A stretch of DNA of 63,155 nucleotides from TMP-24 sp964600685 (GTDB taxonomy: Bacteria; Pseudomonadota; Alphaproteobacteria; Rhodobacterales; Rhodobacteraceae). Below the pieces are notes generated by a model that did not search any database, was not told the origin of the DNA, and saw only the letters and a list, made by a program, of their open reading frames with translations. The position numbers and the translations under genes are program-made. The DNA lies in NCBI GenBank assembly GCA_964600685.1, contig CAZRKU010000004.1, positions 1-63,155 on the forward strand, given 5' to 3'. Of the stretch, positions 24,785 to 32,918 are shown in pieces. Within the stretch, counting starts at the first letter, position 1. Each line of letters begins with the position of its first letter.

Positions 24785-25948
24785 TCAGTAGGCTTTTCCA
24801 CGCGCCGAGACCGGCCAGACCACCTCGACCTTGCCGCCGCGCACGCCCACATACCAGTCATGGACATTGCAGGTCGGGTCGCAGTGACCGGGCACCAGCC
24901 GCAGCTTGTCGTTCACCTTCAGCACGCCTTGCGGGTCGTCAACCACCCCATGTTCGTCGGAACATTTGACATATTTCACGTCCGTCCGGCCAAAGATCAC
25001 CGGCAGGCCGCTATCGACCGACTGCGCCTTCAACCCCGCGTCGACGATGGCCTTGTCGGCCTTCGCATGGCTCATCACGCTGGTCAGGATGAAGAGCGCG
25101 TTTTCCCATTCGCCCTGATCAATGCGCTTGCCGTCCTTGTCGAGGATGCGGCCATAATCAGCATCCATGAAGGCATAGGAACCGCACTGGAGTTCATTGT
25201 AAACCCCTGACGTTCCTTCAAAATAATAGGATCCGGTGCCCGCGCCACCGACGATGTCGCAGGTCAGCCCCTCGGCCTTCAGCGCCTCGACCGCCTCGCT
25301 CACCTGGGCGATGGCGATGTCGATCTTGGCCCGGCGGTCCTCGTACTTGTCCATGTGCTGCATCGCGCCCTGATAGGCTTGCAGGCCCGAAAACTTCAGG
25401 CCCGGCGCGGCATGGATCGCCTTCGCGATGGCCAGAACCTCCGCGGTGGTCTTCACCCCGCAGCGTCCGGCGCCGCAGTCGATCTCGACCAAACATTCGA
25501 TGGCCGTGCCGTGCCGCACCGCCGCTTCAGACAGGTCGGCCACGTTCGCCGGATCGTCGACGCAGACAAGGGTCCGCGCGCCCCACTTCGGCAGCCGCGC
25601 CAGCCGGTCGATCTTGGCCGGGTCGCGCACCTGATTGCTGACCAGCACATCCCTGATGCCGCCCCGGACAAACGCTTCCGCTTCGCTCACCTTCTGGCAG
25701 CAGACCCCGCACGACCCGCCCAGCCGCTCCTGCAGCAGGGCCACGTCGACGGACTTGTGCATCTTGCCGTGGATGCGGTGACGGACGCCCATGCCCTTGG
25801 CAATGTTGCCCATTTTCACGATGTTGCGTTCCAGCGCGTCCAGATCGAGGATCAGGCAGGGCGTCTGGATCTCCGCCTCGCGCATGCCCGGTTTGGCGGG
25901 GATATCGTATCCCACTTCCAGTCCGGCGAAGTTCACGGGTGCGTTCAT
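24785..25948 (-). CDS. bhcC: Beta-hydroxyaspartate aldolase
   Basis: 387 aa, D-threonine-aldolase-like fold type III PLP enzyme. The PLP lysine is K62 in RHRIHGKMHKS. A metal-type site occurs near the C-terminus in PGHCDPTCNVHDW. It condenses glycine with glyoxylate to (2R,3S)-beta-hydroxyaspartate. The next gene upstream is bhcB, 38 bp away. Assignment is by family plus operon context. Confidence 0.93.
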   Translation of the reverse strand: MNAPVNFAGLEVGYDIPAKPGMREAEIQTPCLILDLDALERNIVKMGNIAKGMGVRHRIHGKMHKSVDVALLQERLGGSCGVCCQKVSEAEAFVRGGIRDVLVSNQVRDPAKIDRLARLPKWGARTLVCVDDPANVADLSEAAVRHGTAIECLVEIDCGAGRCGVKTTAEVLAIAKAIHAAPGLKFSGLQAYQGAMQHMDKYEDRRAKIDIAIAQVSEAVEALKAEGLTCDIVGGAGTGSYYFEGTSGVYNELQCGSYAFMDADYGRILDKDGKRIDQGEWENALFILTSVMSHAKADKAIVDAGLKAQSVDSGLPVIFGRTDVKYVKCSDEHGVVDDPQGVLKVNDKLRLVPGHCDPTCNVHDWYVGVRGGKVEVVWPVSARGKAY

Positions 25949-25986
25949 TGGTCAGCTCCTTTCAAGTGCGACGGGGCCAGACGCCG

Positions 25987-26940
25987 TCACGATGACATCC
26001 ACGGAAGTCTGTCCAGATCGACATTGCCGCCGGTAATGATCACCCCGACCCGCTTGCCGCGGAAAACCTCCGGATTCTTCATGATGATCGCCAGCGGCAC
26101 GGCGCTCGACGGTTCCATCACGATCTTCATCCGCTTCCAGATCAGCTTCATCGCCTCGACGATCTCGTCCTCCTCGGCGGTCAGGATGTCGGTCACATGC
26201 TTCTGCACGAAATGCCATGTCAGTTCCTTCAAGGGCACCTTCAGCCCGTCGGCCACGGTTTCGGGCGCGTCGTCGGCGATGATATGACCGGCCCGGAACG
26301 ATCGCGCGGCGTCGTCGGCCTGCTTCGGCTCGGCGGCATAGATCTTCACTTTCGGCGCAACATGCGACAGCGTCAGGCAGGTGCCCGAGATCATGCCGCC
26401 GCCGCCGATGGGCGCCACCACCGCATCCAGCCCTTCCACCTGCTCGTTCAGCTCCCGCGAACAGGTCGCCTGACCGGCGATCACGCGGCGATCGTTATAG
26501 GGATGAACGAACTCCGCCCCCGTCTGGGCCACCACCTCGGCAAAAACCGCCTCGCGGCTTGAGGTCGAGGGTTCGCATTCCACCACCCGCCCGCCATAAC
26601 CCCGGACCGCGTCCTTCTTGGCCTGCGGCGCGGTGCGTGGCATGACGACCGTGCAGGAAATGCCCCGCCGCCCGGCCGCGTAGGACAGGCACAGGCCGTG
26701 GTTGCCGGAGGAATGGGTGGCGACGCCCTTCGCCGCCTGCGCATCGGACAGGCCAAAGACCGCGTTCGACGCGCCCCGCGCCTTGAAGGCCGCCGCCTTC
26801 TGGAAATTCTCGCATTTGAAGTAAAGGTCCGCCCCCGTCAGCCCGTTCAGGAAGCTGGAGGTCAGGACCGGCGTGCGGTGGATATAGGGCCTGATCCGGT
26901 CATGCGCGGTGATCACGTCGTCGAAGGTGGGAATGTCCAT
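25987..26940 (-). CDS. bhcB: Beta-hydroxyaspartate dehydratase
   Basis: 317 aa, serine racemase/threonine dehydratase family. The PLP lysine is K53 in NFQKAAAFKARGA, the phosphate-binding glycine loop is IGGGGMISG, and HSSGNHGLCLSYAAG is the usual SGNHG motif. It dehydrates beta-hydroxyaspartate to iminosuccinate, the substrate of BhcD. It starts 7 bp after the bhcA stop. A threonine dehydratase would look similar; the operon decides the call. Confidence 0.93.
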   Translation of the reverse strand: MDIPTFDDVITAHDRIRPYIHRTPVLTSSFLNGLTGADLYFKCENFQKAAAFKARGASNAVFGLSDAQAAKGVATHSSGNHGLCLSYAAGRRGISCTVVMPRTAPQAKKDAVRGYGGRVVECEPSTSSREAVFAEVVAQTGAEFVHPYNDRRVIAGQATCSRELNEQVEGLDAVVAPIGGGGMISGTCLTLSHVAPKVKIYAAEPKQADDAARSFRAGHIIADDAPETVADGLKVPLKELTWHFVQKHVTDILTAEEDEIVEAMKLIWKRMKIVMEPSSAVPLAIIMKNPEVFRGKRVGVIITGGNVDLDRLPWMSS

Positions 26941-26947
26941 TGTGCCC

Positions 26948-28138
26948 TCACGCCGCTTGTCTGGCCTGGGCCGGAACGCTGTTGCGGTAATAGTCCTGCG
27001 CGGCAGAAACCCCTGAACCCAGCGCAATATTCCAACCAAGGTCGGCCATGCACATTTCGGCAACCGCAAGGCCCGACAGCATCATCGCATCCGTCAGACT
27101 GCCCAGATGGCCGATGCGGAACACTTTGCCCGCCACTTCGCCCAGACCCACGCCAAAGGCCATGTCGTATTTTTCGGCGGCAAGCTTGACGAGGTCGGTG
27201 CCGTTGCAGCCTTCGGGCACCACAACGGCCGTCACCGTATCGGAATACAGTTCGGGCGACGCGGCGCAGGGACGCAGACCCCAGCCCGCCACCGCCCGGC
27301 GCACCCCTTCGGCGATGCGACGATGGCGCGCCCAGACCTGCTCCAGCCCTTCCGCCAGCAGAAGGTCGCAGGCGACATTCAGCCCGTTCAGCAGCCCGAC
27401 CGCCGGCGTGTAGGGATAGCCCCCGACGGCATAGGATTTCCGCATGTCGCGGAAATCGAAGAAGGTGCGCGGCAGCGTGGCGGTTTCCATTGCCGCCAGC
27501 GCCTTCTGGCTGACGCCAAGGATCGCGAGGCCCGCAGGCAGCATGAAGCCTTTCTGGCTGCCGGCGACGGCGATGTCGACGCCCCAGGTGTCCATGCGGA
27601 ACTCCATCGAGCCGATCGAAGAGACCCCATCGACGAACAAGAGCGCGGGATGTTTCGCATTGTCAAGGGCGCGGCGGATGCCGGCGATGTCCGACCGTAC
27701 GCCGGTCGCGGTTTCGTTGTGGGTGGCAAGGACCGCCTTGATCATATGATCGCGGTCGGCCTTCAGTGCCGCCTCGATCTTCGCAAGCGGCGCGCCTTCG
27801 CCCCAGGGGGTTTCGATCACCTGCACGTTCAGCCGGTGGCGCTGGCACATGTCGATCCAGCGGTGGCTGAACATCCCGAACCGCGCCGCCAGAACCGTGT
27901 CGCCGGGCGACAGCGTGTTCGAGATCGCCGCCTCCCAGCCGCCGGTGCCGGTGGAGGGGAACAGGAAGATTTCGCCCGCCGCCGTTCCCAACACCGTCTT
28001 GACCCCCGCGACGGCGGGCGCAAAGATCCGCCCGAAGGCTGCCGACCGGTGATCGAGCGTGGCCATGTCGCAGGCCTTGCGGATCACCTCGGGGATGTTG
28101 GTCGGGCCGGGAATGAAGACCGGGTTTTGGTTGAACAT
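26948..28138 (-). CDS. bhcA: Aspartate-glyoxylate aminotransferase
   Basis: 396 aa, class V aminotransferase of the serine-glyoxylate type. It starts FNQNPVFIPGPTNIPEVIRK; FPSTGTGGWEAAISNTLSPG and the PLP lysine motif VAGSQKGFMLPAG are present; it ends near GSGVSAAQDYYRNS. It transfers the amino group of aspartate to glyoxylate, giving glycine and oxaloacetate. The start at 28138 (MFNQNP) is preferred to an ATG 48 bp upstream because it matches the family N-terminus and has GGAG before it. First gene of the bhc operon. Confidence 0.95.
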   Translation of the reverse strand: MFNQNPVFIPGPTNIPEVIRKACDMATLDHRSAAFGRIFAPAVAGVKTVLGTAAGEIFLFPSTGTGGWEAAISNTLSPGDTVLAARFGMFSHRWIDMCQRHRLNVQVIETPWGEGAPLAKIEAALKADRDHMIKAVLATHNETATGVRSDIAGIRRALDNAKHPALLFVDGVSSIGSMEFRMDTWGVDIAVAGSQKGFMLPAGLAILGVSQKALAAMETATLPRTFFDFRDMRKSYAVGGYPYTPAVGLLNGLNVACDLLLAEGLEQVWARHRRIAEGVRRAVAGWGLRPCAASPELYSDTVTAVVVPEGCNGTDLVKLAAEKYDMAFGVGLGEVAGKVFRIGHLGSLTDAMMLSGLAVAEMCMADLGWNIALGSGVSAAQDYYRNSVPAQARQAA

Positions 28139-28193
28139 CGCGCGCTCCAGCTTGGACGGGATCACCTTAGACCCGGGCTCCTGCATTCACAAT

Positions 28194-28274
28194 TTTTTCG
28201 AAAAACGATTTCACATATAGAAAAATGAACCTATCTATTGAAAGTAAAGGGTAATTATTTTTCAGTATGGGAAA
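28194..28274. promoter_or_regulatory. bhcA/bhcR divergent promoter with repeated TTTC-N7-GAAA boxes
   Basis: The A/T-rich gap between bhcA and bhcR stands out from the GC-rich background. It holds the palindrome TTTTTCGAAAAA (28194-28205) and two boxes of the form TTTC-N7-GAAA at 28209-28223 and 28260-28274. A dimeric IclR regulator encoded alongside is the obvious candidate binder. The second box lies 23 bp before the bhcR ATG. Confidence 0.55.
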
Positions 28275-28296
28275 TCATTTTTTGGACGGGAGACAG

Positions 28297-29121
28297 ATGG
28301 AAAAAACGAAACCACGCGGTCGCCCCAGAAGCTTCCATGACAAGACCGAACAGAACACGGTCCAGTCGCTCGATCGGGCACTCCTGATCCTGCGCGCGGT
28401 GAGCGAGGCGAACGGGCTGTCGCTGACCGAACTCGCGGCGCGCACCGAGCAATCCGTGCCGACCGTCTATCGCGTGCTGACCACGCTCCAGTCCCATGGC
28501 TTTGCCGAGATCGAGGAACCGGGCCAGCTTTGGCACGTGGGCGGCGGGGCGTTCCGCGTCGGGTCGGGGTTCCTCAGGCGGACAAAGATCATCGACCGGG
28601 CGCGTCAGCCGATGGACCGGCTGATGCGGATGACCGGTGAAACCGCGAACCTCGGGGTGGAGCATCGCGACCAGGTCCTGTTCCTTGCACAGGTCGAAAC
28701 CCACGAGGCGATCCGCGCCTTCTTCCCGCCCGGCACGCTCGGCGCGATGCATGTCTCTGGCATCGGCAAGGCGCTGCTGGCCTGGCTGCCGCTGGCGCGG
28801 GTGGCGCGGATCCTCGATGAGCGGGGGTTGGCGCGCTTCACCGCCCAGTCGCACACCGATCTCGCCTCGCTGTCCGCCGATCTGATCGAAACCCGCGCGC
28901 GGGGATATGCGGTCGATGATCAGGAACGCGCCGAAGGCATGCGCTGCGTCGCCGCGCCGATCTTCAATGCCTTTGGCGAAGCGGTGGCAGGCCTGTCGAT
29001 CTCCGGCCCGACCTTCCGCATTGACCTGGCCGACACCGCCCGGCTTGGCGCCCTGGTGCGCGCGGCGGCCGACGAGGTGACGGAGGCAACGGGCGGGCGG
29101 CTTCCTGACGCGAGGGGTTAG
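28297..29121 (+). CDS. bhcR: IclR-family regulator of the beta-hydroxyaspartate operon
   Basis: 274 aa. An N-terminal winged helix (about 20-85; LTELAARTEQSVPTVYRVLT) is followed by the IclR effector domain (GTLGAMHVSGIGKALLAWLP, DQERAEGMRCVAAPIFNA). In Paracoccus BhcR responds to glyoxylate and controls bhcABCD. ATG 28297 (MEKTKPRGRPRS) is preferred over 28267, because the longer form would place the second TTTC-N7-GAAA box across its start codon. GGGAG precedes it. It is convergent with manB. Confidence 0.92.
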   Translation: MEKTKPRGRPRSFHDKTEQNTVQSLDRALLILRAVSEANGLSLTELAARTEQSVPTVYRVLTTLQSHGFAEIEEPGQLWHVGGGAFRVGSGFLRRTKIIDRARQPMDRLMRMTGETANLGVEHRDQVLFLAQVETHEAIRAFFPPGTLGAMHVSGIGKALLAWLPLARVARILDERGLARFTAQSHTDLASLSADLIETRARGYAVDDQERAEGMRCVAAPIFNAFGEAVAGLSISGPTFRIDLADTARLGALVRAAADEVTEATGGRLPDARG

Positions 29122-29125
29122 GCAA

Positions 29126-30511
29126 TCATCGAAGCTGCGCTTCGGCCCGCGCCAGAACGTCGCGCAGCGCCGCTTCGGCCCGCGCCGCGTCGCGGTCCTC
29201 GGCATAACAGCGCAGCTCCGGCGCATTGCCGGAGGGGCGCAGATGCAGGATCAGCCCATCGGCGAAGGTCACCCGCAACCCGTCGGTCAGATCGACCGAC
29301 GCTTCCGGCCCGTAACCGGCGAAGAACGCCGCCCGGCGCACGCTGTCCCCGGCCAACGCACGCACCAGCGCCAGGGACCTGTCGGTCGCCACATTCTCCA
29401 GCCGGTCGGACGTCGTGCGCCGCGCGGGCAGCGCCGCGACCAGCACCGCCAGATCGCAGCCTGCGTCCCGTGCCGCGACCAGGGGCGCGATCAGCGGCAG
29501 GAAGGCGTCGCGCGTCAGCAGGGGCGGCAGGCTCCGCCCCCGCCGCTCCGCCGCAAAGCCCAGAAGAAAGCCGCCGTTCGCCTCGAACCCCACGGCGCGC
29601 CGCCCCTCGGCCAGCGCCCCCGCCAGCCCGGCGATGACATAGGGCGAGCCGATCCTGGTACGGATCGTGCAGGCAAAGGCGCCCGTCGCTTCGATCATCG
29701 TGTTCGAGGATACCGGCGTCACCACGCAATCCGCGCGCAGACTGCGCGCCGTCACCACCCCCAACACATCGCCCGCCATGACCGCGCCCGAGGCATCGGT
29801 CAGCAGCGGCCGGTCGGCATCCCCGTCCGCCGACAGGATCGCGTCGAGCCGCTCTGCCGCCGCCCAACCCCTGAGCAGGCTGCGGGTCTCCGCGCCAACC
29901 GCTTCGGTATCAACCGGAATGAAGGTCGCCGACCGGCCCAGACACACAACCTCCGCCCCGAGCTGCGCCAGAAGATCGGCCAGGAGATCACGCGCCACGC
30001 CGCTGTGCTGCCAGACGCCCAGCCGCAAACCGCCGAGCGCGCCCGCCCCGAAAAAATCCAGGTAGCGCGCCAGATAGGCAGGCCCCGCGCCGGGGTCGGG
30101 CGGAGCGTCCGGGCCCTCGGCGCCCGCCGCCCCACCGAGGTGCGCAAGGATCGCAACCTCGTCGTCCTTCGTGATCTCGCCCTGGGGCGTGTAGAACTTC
30201 AGCCCGTTCCGGTCGGCCGGAATATGGCTGCCCGTCACCATGATCGCCGCTGCGCCCCGCACCCCTGCCGCCAGCGCCAGCGCTGGCGTCGGCACGGCCC
30301 CGCAATCTGCGACCGTCACGCCCAGACCCGTCGCGGCCCGCGCCACCGCCCGCGCCATGCGGGGCGAGGAGGGTCGCAGATCCTGCCCGATCAGCAGCGC
30401 ACGCCCGACCCCCGGCAGTTGCAGGAAGGCGCGCGTATAGTCGGCGCACAGGTCATCAGTCAACTCGCTCACCAGCCCGCGCAGGCCGCTTGTTCCGAAT
30501 TTCGGTGCCAT
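29126..30511 (-). CDS. manB: Phosphomannomutase (phosphohexomutase family)
   Basis: 461 aa. It begins KFGTSGLRGLVSEL. The phosphoserine loop is MVTGSHIPADRNGLK, the metal loop SADGDADRPLL, the sugar-binding loop GFEANGGFLLG and the phosphate-binding tail LRPSGNAPELRCY. It interconverts mannose-6- and mannose-1-phosphate. Divergent from manC, which completes GDP-mannose synthesis. Specificity (mannose or glucosamine) is inferred from manC; the ATSGLRG-type start suits phosphomannomutase. Confidence 0.85.
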   Translation of the reverse strand: MAPKFGTSGLRGLVSELTDDLCADYTRAFLQLPGVGRALLIGQDLRPSSPRMARAVARAATGLGVTVADCGAVPTPALALAAGVRGAAAIMVTGSHIPADRNGLKFYTPQGEITKDDEVAILAHLGGAAGAEGPDAPPDPGAGPAYLARYLDFFGAGALGGLRLGVWQHSGVARDLLADLLAQLGAEVVCLGRSATFIPVDTEAVGAETRSLLRGWAAAERLDAILSADGDADRPLLTDASGAVMAGDVLGVVTARSLRADCVVTPVSSNTMIEATGAFACTIRTRIGSPYVIAGLAGALAEGRRAVGFEANGGFLLGFAAERRGRSLPPLLTRDAFLPLIAPLVAARDAGCDLAVLVAALPARRTTSDRLENVATDRSLALVRALAGDSVRRAAFFAGYGPEASVDLTDGLRVTFADGLILHLRPSGNAPELRCYAEDRDAARAEAALRDVLARAEAQLR

Positions 30512-30597
30512 CGGATCCGTCCCTTCCGCTCAGTTCGACCCTACCCGCCCACCGCCGCAGCGAAAAGGCCCGGAAGCGTCGCCGGTGATCCTCGCCG

Positions 30598-30622
30598 CAA
30601 TCCCCGGCTGCACCGGGGATTG
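30598..30622. other. Perfect hairpin in the manB/manC divergent region
   Basis: CAATCCCCGG and CCGGGGATTG pair over 10 bp around CTGCA. It lies upstream of both genes, so it is not an obvious terminator; it may be an operator or leader structure. Confidence 0.4.
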
Positions 30623-30922
30623 ACCGGCTTGGGAAAACAATCGCCCCCGGACCGGCACATGCGGTTGAGATTTCCACCGACCCTGCCTAGGCTCACACCG
30701 ATCCATCCGCACCGAACGGGGCCCCAACATCGGTGGACCGGGCGGCGCGATCTTGCTGCGAAGGATGAGATGGCGAGAGAATGCAACAAGCTGCCGGACG
30801 GCGTACAATATGACTGATACCTGCGGAAATTCTGTTGCGGAGACACGGGATAACCTTGCTTGCCTGTGTGAAATGACCGATCTGGGGCTCTCCGCCCGGC
30901 CCGACCTTGGAAGGACAGTGAC
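30623..30922. other. manC upstream region with a possible short leader frame
   Basis: Contains a 38-codon frame (ATG at 30810, starting MTDTCGNSVAETRDN) whose TGA overlaps the manC ATG (ATGA). It has no clear ribosome site and may be chance, or a translated leader. Otherwise only promoter DNA is expected. Confidence 0.25.
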
Positions 30923-32332
30923 ATGACCGCGACGATCAGACCCGTGATCCTGTCAGGCGGAACCGGAACCCGGCTCTGGCCGGTCTCGCGCGAAGGCATG
31001 GCCAAGCAGCTTCTGCCCCTGACCGACGATCTGACGATGCTGGAAAAGACCCTGACACGGGTGACGGGGGCCAAGGGGTTCGGCCCGGCCATGGTGATCG
31101 GATCGCATGCCGTGCGCTTCCTGCTGAAGGAACAGGTCGAAAAGGTCGCCCCCGGCGCGATGCTGGTTCTGGAACCGGCGCGGCGCGATACGATGGCCGC
31201 CGTCCTTCTGGCCGCGACCATCGCGGCCGAAGATGACCCCGCGCAGGTGTTGGCGGTGATGCCATCGGACCATCTGATCACCGGGGACGAGGCCTTTCGC
31301 GCCGCCGTGCGCACCGCTTCGGCCAGCGTGGCCGAGGCCGGAATCGCCATCATCGGTGTCACGCCCCGCGAACCGGCGACCGGCTATGGTTACATCCGGC
31401 CGGGGCCTCCCGCGGCCGATGGCGTGCACAGGGTCGAGCGTTTCGTCGAAAAGCCCGATGCCGCCGCCGCCGAGCGGCTGATCGCCGAAGGCTGCCTCTG
31501 GAACGCCGGCATCTTCTGCTTCCGTGCCGGCTGGCTGATCGAGGCACTGGCGGCGCTTTACCCCGAAGACGTTTCGCGCATGGCCGAGGCCGTGCGGCGG
31601 ATGCGCCGGGATCTCGGCATGTTCATCCCCGGCGACGCCTTCGCCGAGGTCCGGGCGATTTCCTTCGATCATGCCTTCATGGAAAAGACCGATGCCGCGC
31701 TGGTGGCAACCGCAAGCTTCAGCTGGTCGGACGTGGGCGACTGGAACGCGCTGTGGAAAGCGACCGTGCATGATTCAAGGGGCAATGCCACCAAGGGCGA
31801 CGTGGTGGCGCTCGATGCGCAGGGCAACCTGATCCGCGCCGAAAGCCGGACGGTCTGTGCGCTGGGCGTGTCCGACCTCGCCATCATTGAGACCGCCGAT
31901 GCGATCCTGGTCACCCCGCGCGACCGGGCGCAGGATGTCAAAGGGCTGGTCGAAGTGCTGAAGGCCTCGGGTCGGCCGGTCGCCACCGAACATCTGCGCA
32001 ACCACCGGCCTTGGGGCTGGTATCAGACGATGGACCTTGGTGAACGGTTCCGGGTGAAACGGATCGTGGTGAAGCCGGGGGCGAAGCTCTCGCTGCAGCG
32101 CCATCACCACCGGGCCGAACATTGGGTCGTGGTGCGCGGCACCGCCGAAGTCACCGTCGACGGCAGCGTGCGGGTGCTCCATGAAAATGAAAGCGCCTAT
32201 ATCCCGATCGGTTCGATCCACCGGCTGGCGAACCCCGGCAAGATCGCGGTCGAGATCATCGAGGTCCAGACCGGCACCTACCTTGAGGAAGACGACATCG
32301 AACGGATCGAGGATGACTTCGGCCGGCGCTGA
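30923..32332 (+). CDS. manC: Mannose-1-phosphate guanylyltransferase / mannose-6-phosphate isomerase
   Basis: 469 aa, type II bifunctional enzyme. The N-terminal nucleotidyltransferase has VILSGGTGTRLWPVSREGMA and RFVEKPDAAAAERL. The C-terminal cupin isomerase has KLSLQRHHHRAEHWVVVRGT with the metal-binding histidines. It makes GDP-mannose for mannose- or fucose-containing glycans. AAGGA precedes the ATG at 30923. A hairpin repeat element follows the stop. Confidence 0.95.
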   Translation: MTATIRPVILSGGTGTRLWPVSREGMAKQLLPLTDDLTMLEKTLTRVTGAKGFGPAMVIGSHAVRFLLKEQVEKVAPGAMLVLEPARRDTMAAVLLAATIAAEDDPAQVLAVMPSDHLITGDEAFRAAVRTASASVAEAGIAIIGVTPREPATGYGYIRPGPPAADGVHRVERFVEKPDAAAAERLIAEGCLWNAGIFCFRAGWLIEALAALYPEDVSRMAEAVRRMRRDLGMFIPGDAFAEVRAISFDHAFMEKTDAALVATASFSWSDVGDWNALWKATVHDSRGNATKGDVVALDAQGNLIRAESRTVCALGVSDLAIIETADAILVTPRDRAQDVKGLVEVLKASGRPVATEHLRNHRPWGWYQTMDLGERFRVKRIVVKPGAKLSLQRHHHRAEHWVVVRGTAEVTVDGSVRVLHENESAYIPIGSIHRLANPGKIAVEIIEVQTGTYLEEDDIERIEDDFGRR

Positions 32333-32344
32333 TCGCCCGCTCCT

Positions 32345-32404
32345 TCCCCATTTTCTGTCGAAAATATCCTCGGGGGATGTGGGGGGCAGACAGCCCCCCA
32401 CCGG
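32345..32404 (-). repeat. GC-hairpin/ATATTTGG element, copy 2
   Basis: On the minus strand: GGGGGGCTGTCTGCCCCCC hairpin, then CCCCCGAGGATATTTTCGAC and AGAAAATGGGGAAG. A diverged relative of the other copies, just after manC and before the pseudogenes on the other strand. Confidence 0.65.
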
Positions 32405-32434
32405 ATCGGCCCGGCGTGGCCGGGACGATCCGGT

Positions 32435-32918
32435 TCAGCTCGCGCAGCGGCGGGATCGTCGATCCTTCGCCAATCTGAAGGGATGCGGCCCCATCCGCGT
32501 CGCCGACCGGTCCTGCCAGTCGCTGGCAAGATCCGCACCGCCCCTGAACGCCACAGGCTCGCATTCTGCGCCCTTGCAGGCCCATCCGTCAGCGGTCACC
32601 GCCGGATGGGCGGGCGCAAGCGATCCTCCACCCGGTCCCGACCATTGCCGCCCATGCCACAGAACCCGAAGCAATTCGGCGGATGCCGGGCTCTGATGAT
32701 GTGCCCCCCCCGCTCCGGCTGGCGCAGCGGCAGCACCTGCGCAGTCACGACCCTCGCCAAGTTTCGCGCGCGGGCAAGGGGGCGCTCGGTGCCGCCTCGA
32801 CCTGTCCCTCCGTCACGATCCGGTCCGGATCATTCGATGCAGATTGCGCCAGCGTCCAAAGGGTGGCCTTGCTCAGGGTCAAGGCGGCAAGAAGCAGGCG
32901 GAGGGGATGTCGTATCAC
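32435..32918 (-). pseudogene. Degenerate hypothetical gene downstream of the GMC pseudogene
   Basis: Directly after the GMC stop a GTG (32918) opens a frame reading RHPLRLLLAALTLSKATLWT (signal-like) and running about 57 codons. The apparent continuation is in other frames: ELLRVLWHGRQWSGPGGGSL, VTADGWACKGAECEPVAFRG, then DGAASLQIGEGSTIPPLREL. Together these look like one exported protein of about 160 aa broken by several shifts. No family recognised. Confidence 0.4.
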
